Assembly: GCF_028769735.1 (NCBI RefSeq)
Contig: NW_026992290.1
Span: 124,001 to 188,000 of the forward strand
Reading direction: 5' to 3'
Length of the DNA: 64,000 nucleotides
Source: Zonotrichia leucophrys gambelii
Lineage: Eukaryota > Chordata > Aves > Passeriformes > Passerellidae
Under the pieces are notes generated by a model. That model was not told where the DNA came from. It saw only the letters and a list, made by a program, of their open reading frames with translations, and made no database searches. Numbering within the stretch: the first letter of the stretch is position 1; every line of letters starts with the position of its first letter. This document shows positions 34,148 through 46,500 of the stretch, in pieces. Both the position numbers and the translations under genes were made by a program.

Positions 34148-37100
34148 ATGCCGAAGCGCGGGAAGAAGAAGGAGGAGAACGGGAGCGAGGACGAGGCCGG
34201 TGAGTGACCAGTATAAACCAGTATGGACCAGTATAAGCCATTATAAACCAGTATTTAACCATTGCCCCCTCCCCCTTCAGGCCCCGCCCCTGCCAAGGCC
34301 CCCAAGGCCTCCCCGGCCCCGCTGTACGAGGACCCGCCCACCCGCGAGGCCACGCCCGAGGGGCGGCGCTGGACGCTCAAGGTGACGTCATGGAACGTGG
34401 ACGGGCTGAGGGCGTGGCTTAAAAAAGGCGGGGCCAAGGTAAGAGAGCGGGTCTTGTGGGGAGAAGGGATGGGCTAAGGGCGGGACTGAAAAGAGGCGTG
34501 GCTAATGTGAGTGGGCGTGGCCTAAGGGGATAAAGGGAGGCACACACAGGAATGGGGCGGGGCTTGTGGTGGTGGGCGGGGCCAACCACCAGTGTTGGAG
34601 GAATTTTTTGCCATTTTTGGGTGATTTTGGAGGATTTGTTTTTCAATTTTCAACTTTGGGGTTACTTTCGATGTCTTTCCATTTTGGGTCGATTTTGGTG
34701 AGTTTTTCACAATTTTTCAGGTTTTTTGGGCTGTTTTTCACCATTTCTGGGCCGTTTTTTACAGTGGGTGCAGGAGGAAGCCCCGGACGTGCTGTGCCTG
34801 CAGAAGGGAATTTTCGCTGTTTCTGGGTTGATTTTGGGCCGTTTTTCGCCGTATTTTCACCGTTTTTGATGGGGTTTTTTACCATTATTGGGTATTTTCA
34901 GATCGATTTTTACCATTTCCGTGGTTTTTTACCCCAGTGGGTTCAAGAGGAGGCCCCGGACGTGCTGTGTCTGCAGGAGACCAAGTGCGCGGAGTCGGCG
35001 GTGCCGGCCGAGCTGCGGGAGCTGCCGGGGCTGCCGCACCAGTTCTGGAGCAGCGCCAAGGACCGGCCGGGCTACAGCGGCGTGGGGCTGCTGGCCAAGA
35101 CCGAGCCCCTCGACGTCACCTACGGCATCGGTGAGGCACAAAAAACGCGCTGGAATCGCCCCAAAAATGCCACGGAAGTGTCCTGAAAACTGCGCCGAAA
35201 ACGGCCCCAAAATCGCCCCAAAACTGTCCTGAAATTGCCCTAAAAATGGCCTAAAAACGGCCCCGAAATTGCCCCAAAACTGCCACAGAGCCGTCCTGAA
35301 AACTGGCGCAGAAGCCATCCCAAAACGGTCCTGAAATCGTCCCAAAACCACCCCAAAACTGTCCTGAAACTGACCCGAATTACTCAACTGCCCACAAATC
35401 ACCCCAAACTGTTCCAAACCACCCCAAAACCGCTCCACAACTGCCCTGAAATTGCCCCAAAACTGCCACGGAACTGTCCTGAAAACTGCACTGAAAATCA
35501 CCCTGAAATCGCCCCAAAACTGCCCCAATCCCCTCCCAGTCCCTCCCAGTATAAACCAGTCATTCCTAATCCACTCAAACCCCCTCCCAGTGCACTGAAA
35601 TCCCATCCCAGTCCCTCCCAGTATAAACCAGTATAAACCAGTGACTCCCATTTCACTCTATCCCCACCACAGGTGACCCAGAACACAACATGGACGGCCG
35701 CATTCCCTCCCAGTCCCTCCCAGTATAAACCAGTCATTCCTAATCCACTCAAACTCCCTCCCAGTCCCTCCCAGTGCACTGAAATCCCATTCCAGTCATT
35801 CCAGTCCCTCCCAGTATAAACCAGTCATTCCTAATCCATTCAAACCCCCTCCCAAAGCACTGAAATCCATTCCAGTCCTTCCAATCCCCTCCCCGTATAA
35901 ACCAGTATAAACCAGTATAAACCAGTATAAGCCAGTATAAACCAGTGAGTCCCATTTCACTCTGTCCCCTCCCAGGTGATTCCAGTCATTCCCAATCCCC
36001 TCCCAGTCCCTCCCAGTATAAACCAGTCATTCCTAATCCACTCAAACCCCCTCCCAGTGCACTGAAATCCCATTCCAGTCATTCCCAATCCCCTCCCAGT
36101 CCCTCCCAGTATAAACCAGTCATTCCTAATCCACTCAAACCCCCTCCCAATGCACGGAAATCCCATTCCAGTCATTCCCAATTCCCTCCCAGTATAAACC
36201 AGTGACTCCCATTTCACTCTATCCCCACCACAGGTGACCCCGAGCACGACATGGACGGCCGCGCTCCCATCCCAGTCCCTCCCAGTATAAACCAGTCATT
36301 CCTAATGCACTCAAACCCCCTCCCAATGCACGGAAATCCATTCCAATCACTCCCAACGCTCTCCAGTATAAACCAGTACAAACCAGTGACTCCCATTTCA
36401 CTCTGTCCCCACCACAGGTGACCCCGAGCACGACGTGGACGGCCGCATTCCCCTCCCAGTCCCTCCCAGTATAAACCAGTCATTCCTAATCCACCCAAAC
36501 CCCTCCCAGTCCCTCCCAAAGCACTGAAATCCCATTCCAGCCATTCCAGTCCCTCCCAGTATAAACCAGTATAGACTCCCATTTCACTCTGTCCCCACCA
36601 CAGGTGACCCTGAACATGACGTCGACAGCCGGGTGGTGACGGCCGAGTTCCCGTCCCTGTTCGTGGTCTGCGCCTACGTGCCCAACACTCTCCCAGTACA
36701 AACCAGTGACTCCCATTTCACTCTGTCCCCTCCCAGGTGACCCCGAGCACGACGTGGACGGCCGGGTGGTGACGGCCGAGTTCCCCTCGCTGTTCGTGGT
36801 CTGCGCCTACGTGCCCAACGCCGGGCGCGGCCTGGTGCGCCTGGAGCCGCGGCTGCGCTTCGACGCCGCCTTCCTGCGCTTCCTGCGCGGCCTGGACGCG
36901 CGCAAGCCCGTGCTGCTCTGCGGCGACCTCAACGTGGCGCACCGCGAGATCGACCTGTGCCACCCGCGCGCCAACCGCGCCAGCGCCGGCTTCACGCCGC
37001 AGGAGAGGGACGGCTTCACCAGGCTCCTCGAGAGCGGCTTCGTGGACTCCTTCCGGCACCTGTACCCCGAGGCCAAGGGCGCCTTCACCTTCTGGACGTA

Positions 37101-37251
37101 CCTGGGCGCGGCGCGGGCGCGCAACGTGGGCTGGCGGCTGGACTACGCCGTGGTGTCGCAGCGCCTGGCGGGGGCGCTGTGCGACTGCAAGATCCGCAAC
37201 ACGGTGCAGGGCAGCGACCACTGCCCCATCACCGCCCTGCTGGCCGTCTAG
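34148..37251 (+). CDS. APEX1: APEX1 (AP endonuclease 1)
   Basis: APEX1 cuts abasic sites in base-excision repair. Exons: 34148-34199, 34281-34438, 34938-35130, 36737-37251 (TAG), giving 305 aa against 318 in human. The difference is mainly a shorter Lys/Glu-rich N-terminus; MPKRGKK is kept. Catalytic motifs are present: N56 in SWNVDG (human N68), E84 in LQETKC (human E96), [22 protein letters not shown] and the terminal GSDHCPI. Position 53 is Thr ([10 protein letters not shown]) where the mammalian redox cysteine (human Cys65) lies, while cysteines 81 and 87 are kept. Introns 2 and 3 carry copies of the following exon's start: one at 34761-34806 and four in 35641-36690. Confidence 0.97.
34439..34937. 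repeat. APEX1 intron 2 with a copy of exon 3 start
   Basis: T-rich GGGTTGATTTTGGGCCG-type repeat. 34761-34806 repeats the ACAG acceptor and 42 nt of exon 3 ([13 protein letters not shown]) 173 bp upstream of the genuine site. Confidence 0.8.
35131..36736 (+). repeat. APEX1 intron 3: CCAAAACTGCCC and CCCAGTATAAACC arrays with four exon 4 starts
   Basis: After a CCCCAAAACTGTCCTGAAA array (35150-35520), a longer unit repeats CTCCCAGTATAAACCAGTCA plus an acceptor and exon 4 start (GTGACCCNGANCANGAC). Acceptor copies lie near 35672, 36232, 36416 and 36602. The last extends 90 nt through the VCAYVPN codons. The genuine acceptor is at 36736. Confidence 0.88.
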
Positions 37252-38600
37252 GGAGCGGCTGTCGTGCCGATATTGGGGCGAGATTGGGCAAAATCGGGCA
37301 AAGTTGCATTTTAATATGCTTTCGGCTTTTAGTTTGGTGGTTTGGGCCCAAAACTGGCTAAAATCGGCCCAAAATGAGCCTAAATTGACTTAAAATTGGT
37401 CAAACTCACAGACGTTTTTAAGTGCATGTGTCGTTGCCCAAAATTGGCTCGTTTTGGCCCAAAATTGGCCTAAATGCGATCAGAATTGCTCAAAATTGGA
37501 GTTTGACGCATTTCCCGCTCTTGATTACACGTGTTTTAGCCCAAAATCAACTTCCAGTGGGTCATAATTAAATTGCGTTGGGTTACAGCAAAATTGGTTC
37601 AAAATTGCGTGAAATTCCCCCCAAAATTACTTGAAATTTAGCGGTCTTGACTGGACACATTCTGGCCCAATTTTGGCTCAATTTCACCCAAAACTGGCTT
37701 AAATTCACTCAAAATTACTCCAATTGGACACTTTTAACTGGACACGTTTTGGCACAACATCAGCTCAACTTGCCCCAAACTCGGCTGACATTGGCTCAAA
37801 AATCACTCAATCTTACACAATTTTAATTGGCGTTTTGGCCCAAAAACGGCCCAATTTGGCTCAAATTCGCTCAAAATCCCTCAAAGTTTGCAGACGTTTT
37901 TAATTGGATGTGTTATTGCCCAAATTGGCTCATTTTTCATCAAAATCGGCTTAAATTCACCCAAAATCGCTCAAAAGCTGTGTTTGACACGTTTCCCGCT
38001 TTTAATGAGACGTGTTCTAGGTCAAAATTCATTTGCGAGGAATGAAAATAATAAATTAGGTTTTGTTGAGTCAAAATCAGCCCAAAATTGGCTCAAATTC
38101 ACTCAGAATCACTCAAAATTAGACAGTCTTGATTAGATGTGGTTTGGCCCAATTTTGGCTCAACTTAACCCAAAATCTGCTTAAAATCACTGAAAAACAC
38201 TCAAAGTTTGGTGCTCTTGATTGGACACATTTTGGCCCAAAGTTGCATCAAGCTGTCCCCAAATTGGCTCAAAATCACTGAAATTTAGACACTTTTAATT
38301 GGCGTTTTAGGCCAAATTTTGGCTCAATTTGGTCCAAAATTGGCTTGGAACAAGTCAAAATTGAATTGGGTGAGGTTGGACCCAAACCGTCCCAAAATTG
38401 GCTCAAATTCACCCAAAATCACTCAAAGTTGGAGTTTGATAGCGCTGTTGCTTTTAACTGGATGTGTTTTGGCCCAAAATTGGCTCAAATTGACCCAAAA
38501 CTGGCTTGGAGTGAGGTAACACTGAATTGGGTTGGGCTGGGTCAAAACGGTACCGAAATTGGCCCAAAATTGGCCGAAATTCACTCAAAATGTCTCAGAG
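37252..38600. repeat. CCCAAAATTGGCTCAAATTCAC array downstream of APEX1
   Basis: Repeats of about 100 bp with TTGGCCCAAAATTGGCTC and CACTCAAAATCACTCAAA. It may be APEX1 3' UTR. AATAAA at 38050 is a possible internal signal. No coding sequence is recognised. Confidence 0.6.
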
Positions 38601-38608
38601 TTGGGTGT

Positions 38609-39022
38609 TGATGACATCATCAGAGCCAAAAAGGCTTTGTCTGCTTTTTATGAATATTGACCCAAAATGTCCCCAAATTTACCCAAAACAGGGTTCTGAT
38701 GACATCATCAGCCCCAAGATGGCGTTCCTCCCTTGTTTTTACCCCAAATTTTCCCAAAACCTCCCAAGTTTAAAGCTTGATGACATCATCAGCCTCAAGA
38801 TGACGCCCTGCCCTAGTTTTTGCCCAAATTCCCTCAAAAATACCCAAATTTCAGTTCTGATGACATCATCAGCCCCAGCATGGTGCTCCTCCCACATTTT
38901 TACCCCAAATTTACCCAAATTCGGGTTCTGATGACATCATCAGCCCTAGAGTTGTTCCCCACCCTCGTTTTTACCCAAAATTACCCAAATTTACCTGAAT
39001 TTGGGTTCTGATGACGTCATCA
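38609..39022. repeat. Six palindromes TGATGACATCATCA at ~80-bp spacing
   Basis: Exact 14-bp palindromes at 38609, 38697, 38778, 38858 and 38929. The sixth, at 39009, is TGATGACGTCATCA and contains a full TGACGTCA CRE. Spacers carry TTTTTACCCCAAATTTACCC. Confidence 0.9.
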
Positions 39023-39209
39023 CCCCCAAGACGGTTCCCCACCCTCGTTTTTACCCAAAATCGCCCAAATTTACCCCAATTTGGGTCTCTCAGGTGCTGC
39101 CGCCGCTGCTCGGACACAAAATCCCCCAAATCCGCCCCAAAATCCTCCTGGCCCCTCCCCCTCCCTTAGTCCCTGCCCCCTCAGGCCCCGCCCCCTTTTA
39201 TTTTCGTTT

Positions 39210-39215
39210 AATAAA
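39210..39215 (+). terminator. APEX1: AATAAA, likely distal APEX1 poly(A) signal
   Basis: A + strand AATAAA about 1.96 kb after the APEX1 stop codon, only 35 bp from the convergent PIP4P1 signal. A shorter APEX1 3' end cannot be excluded. Confidence 0.5.
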
Positions 39216-39249
39216 AGTGAATTTTGGGGTGAAAAATGCCGATTTTGGG

Positions 39250-39255
39250 TTTATT
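39250..39255 (-). terminator. PIP4P1: PIP4P1 poly(A) signal AATAAA
   Basis: Minus-strand AATAAA 434 bp past the PIP4P1 stop codon. The 3' UTR (39256-39688) is full of GGGGCGTGTCCCA and GGGGCGTGGC repeats. Confidence 0.6.
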
Positions 39256-39688
39256 TACACCTGGAGCCAAGCCCCTCTGTGGGCGTGGCCAATAAATAAC
39301 GCTGTACACGGAAAAAGGGCGGGGCTTATGTACAAGAGGGCGGGGTCATGCAGGAAGGGGCGGGACCATGCAAAATAAAGAACAAGGGGGCGGGGCCTGA
39401 AGAGAATAAGTTGTGCAGCAATGAAGGGGCGTGGCTGAGTGACATCATAGCAACAAGCCACGCCCATGGGTGTGTTTTACTGAAAGGGGCGTGTCCCATG
39501 ATGAGGGACATAGGTCCCACAAGAAGGGGGCGTGGCTCAGAAGGAAAGGGGTGTGTCCCATGATGAAGGGGCGTGTCCCACGATGAGGGGGCGTGGCTCT
39601 GAAGTAAAGGGGCGTGTCCCACGTTGAAAGGCGAAGGTTCCCAGCAGGAAGGGGCGTGTCCCACGAGGCAGGGGGCGGGTGGGCGTGG

Positions 39689-42810
<3,122 letters not shown>

Positions 42811-43558
42811 GACAGCGCCCTGTGGCCACGCCCCCGCAGGCCCGATTGGCCCTCGCCGGTCACGCGGGGGCGGAACCGCCGCCACCCGCGCCGCCATTGG
42901 CCGCGCCGCCTCAAGTGAGGCAACCCGCGGGCTCCCATTGGCTCCTCACGGATCACGTGACTCCCAGCCTCCCTTCTAACCCGGCGTTGCTCTGGCAACG
43001 CAGCGCGCCGCTTTTCCGGGTACCCCACCGCGCGTTCCCATTGGCCCTGCTTTACAACGTGACCCCCCCCCCCCGCCTCGCTTTCAACCGCCGTTACCTT
43101 GACAACGCACACGCTCCTCTCTTCCGGGTCCTCACCGCGCGCTCCCATAGGGCGCGCCGCTCTTCAGGGTTCCCCTCCCCGCGCTCGCATCAGCTCCTCT
43201 GGCATTACGTGCCCGCCCCCGCCTCGCTTTCAGCCATGGTTGCCTTGGCAACGCGGGCTCGCGGCTCTTTCGGGGTCCCCACCGCGCCCTCCCATTAGCT
43301 CTCATCGCATCACGTGATTTCCCCGCATTCATTAACCCCCTTCCCGTCACCGCCCCGCCCTCCCATTGGCCGCTCCTCCCCCCGGCGCCCCGCGCTCTGA
43401 TTGGTCGCTCCCCCCGCTGCTCCCCTTGCCCGTCTCCATAGCGACGGCAGCCGCGCTCTCCCATTGGGCGAGGCGCGGGGGGCGCGCCTGTGACATCAGA
43501 GGAAGCGCACGCCATATAAGGCGCGGTGGGCGGGGCCAGGGGCTCAGACGCTGCCGAG
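42811..43558. promoter_or_regulatory. Bidirectional PIP4P1-PNP promoter with ATTGG array
   Basis: 748 bp between divergent start codons. ATTGG at 42844, 42896, 42937, 43040, 43375, 43400 and 43463, mostly in CTCCCATTGGC context with GCGCGC spacers. ATCACGTGA words lie near 42953 and 43309. An ATATAAGG TATA-like word at 43513 precedes the PNP start by about 45 bp. Confidence 0.75.
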
Positions 43559-46500
43559 ATGGACGGGAGGTGAGGGGGGGGGCCGGGGGCGGTTTTGGGG
43601 CGATTTTTGTGGTTTTGGGACCTTTTTGGGTTTGCGATGGGGTCGGGGGGATGGAGGGGGCGTGGGACCGTCCAATGGCGTCGCGGCCCGGGGGGTTTCT
43701 GACAGCCAATCACCGGCGGGTGTGGGGGCGTGGCCCGGGGGGGTCTCCTGGCGCCCCCTCCCCAAATTATGGAAATGAGGGGCAGGGGAGGGGCGCGGGT
43801 TTGGGGGGATTTTGGGGCATTTTGGGGCGGTTTGGGGGCGGTTTTGGGGGCGGGGCCGGGCCCAAAGTTCAGCTGGCCCCGGGCCCGGGCACAGGGCAAG
43901 GGTCAAGGGTCACGGATGGGGGGTGAAGGGGGCAATTTTGGGTCATTTGGGGGTCGCTTGGGGGTCATGGGGTCACCCTGGGGTCATATTAGGGTCATCT
44001 CGGGCATCCTGGGGTCATCCTGGGGGTCGTGAGAATCGCAGGGGTCATCCTGGGGTCATCTTGGTGTCATCGTGGGGTCACTCAGGGGGCCCTTGGGTCA
44101 TTTTGGGGTCATTTCAAGGGTCGTGGGGTCATCCTGGGGTCATTTTGGGGGTCCCAGGCTCATCCTGGGGGTTGTGGGAATCCCTGGGGTCATCCCGGGG
44201 TCATCTCTGGGGTCCTAGGGTCATCCTGGAGGTCATGGGGTCATCTGGGGTCATCTCAGGGGTCATTTTGGGGGTCCTGGGGTCATCTTGGGAGTCCTGG
44301 GGTCATCCCAGGGGTCGTGGGGTCATCCTGGGGTCATTCTGAGGTCATCCCGGGTCCGTACTGGGTTATACCAGTCCAAACCAGTCCAAACTGGTTTGTA
44401 CGGGTCTGTACCAGTCCATACTGACCCATATGGGTCCATAATGGTCCATACTGGTTTGTATCAATCCAGACTGGTTTATACTGGTTTATACTGGTCCTTA
44501 CTGGTTTCTCTCTCCCCAGTTTCAAGGCCTGTGTCAGTCCATACTGGTTTATACTGGTTTATATCCGTTTATATTGATCTATACTGGTTTATACTGATTT
44601 ATACCAATCCATTCTGGCTTACACTGGTCCATACTGGTCCTTACTGGTCCTTGCTGGTCCTCACTGGTTTCTCTGCCTGCCCAGTTTTGAGGCCTGTGTC
44701 AGTCCATGATGGTTTATACTGGTTTATATCAGTTTATACGGATCTATACCAGTCCATACTGGTTTATACTGGTCCTCAGTGGTTTCTCTCCCGCCCAGTT
44801 TCGAGGCCTGTATCAGTCCATACTGGTTTGTTCTGATTTATACTGATTTATACTGATCTATATCGGTCCATACTGGTTTACACTGCTCCATACTGGTCCA
44901 TACTGGTCCATACTGGTCCATACTGGTTTACACTGGTCCGTACTGGTTTACACTGGTCCGTACTGGTCTGTACTGGTCCTCACTGGTTTCACTTCCCCCC
45001 CCAGTTTCGAGGCCTGTATCAGTCCATGCTGGTTTGTTCTGGTTTATACTGATTTATACCAATCCATACTGATTTATACCAATCCGTTCTGGTTTATACT
45101 GGTCCGTACTGGTCCATACTGGTCCATACTGGTTTATACTGGTCCTCACTGGTTTCCCTTCCCCGCGCAGTTTCGAGGCGTGCTGGGAGGCCGCGCGGTG
45201 GCTGCGGGCGCAGTTGCGGGAGCCGCCGCGGGTGGCGCTGGTGTGCGGCTCGGGGCTGGGGGCGCTGGCCGAGGAGCTGACGGAGCCGATAGCCATCGAC
45301 TATCGCGACATCCCGCACTTCCCGCGCAGCACCGGTACTGGGTCATGCTGGGGCAGACTGGGGCAGGCTGGGTTATGCTGGGTTGTACTGGGGCAGACTG
45401 GGGTTAATGGTTTGTACTGGGTTGTACTGGGTCGTACTGGGTTGTACTGGGATGGGTTATACTGGGTTATACTGGGTTATACTGGGTTATACTGGGTTGT
45501 ACTGGGACAGACTGGGGTTAATGGTTTGTACTGGGTTGTACTGGGTTGTACTGGGTTATACTGGGTTATACTGGGTTGTACTGGGACAGACTGGGGTTAT
45601 TGGTTTGTACTGGGTTATACTGGGATGGGCTATACTGGGTTATACTGGGTTATACTGGGTTATACTGGGTTATACTGGGTTGTTACTGGACGACTGGGGT
45701 ATATGGTTGTACTGGGTTATACTGGGTTATACTGGGATGGGTTATACTGGGCTATACTGGTCTGTACTGGGTTATACGGGGCTATACTGGGGTATACTGG
45801 GTTATACTGGGTTATACTGGGATACACTGGGTTATACTGGGATATACTGGGTTATACTGGGATATACTGGGTTGTACTGGTTTGTACTGGTTTATACTGG
45901 TTTATACTGGGAGCACATTTTTGGGCTGTTTTTTGGCCGCTTTTTGGTGATTTTGGGTGTTTTGGGGGGATTTTTGGGGCCATTTTGGGGTCTCAGGTGG
46001 GCCTGGGGGTGTCACCTGTGCCCCAGGTGGGTGTGGTGACCCCCGGCCCCGCCCCCAGTGCAGGGCCACGCCGGCCGATTGGTCGTGGGGCGCCTCGGCT
46101 CCGCCCCCTGCGCCGTCCTGCAGGGGCGGTTCCACCTCTACGAGGGAAACGCCCCCAGCCAGGTGAGTGATGGGCCACGCCCACACCTGGGGACACGCCC
46201 ACTCCTGGGGGGATAAACACACCTGGGGGCGGGGCAAACACCTGGGGCCACACCCACACCTGTACAAGGGACACGCCCCCAGCCAGGTGAGTGACAGGCC
46301 ATGCCCACTCCTGAGGGCACGCCCACCCCTGAGGCCACACCCCCTTTCCAAGCCACTCCCACAGGACCAGCCCCTCTGCCCCACCCCCACCCTTTAGCCA
46401 CGCCCCCTGACCCCTTGACCTTTGTGCTGACCACTGACCATTGAGTGACCACAGTGAGCAATGAGTGACCACAAATGCAAAAATACACAAAAATCCCTAA

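Noticed and set aside
36600..36690. Alternative APEX1 exon
   Set aside because: It begins like exon 4 but runs into CCCAGTACAAACC repeat and a stop right at the next acceptor, and lacks a donor. Treated as a decoy copy.
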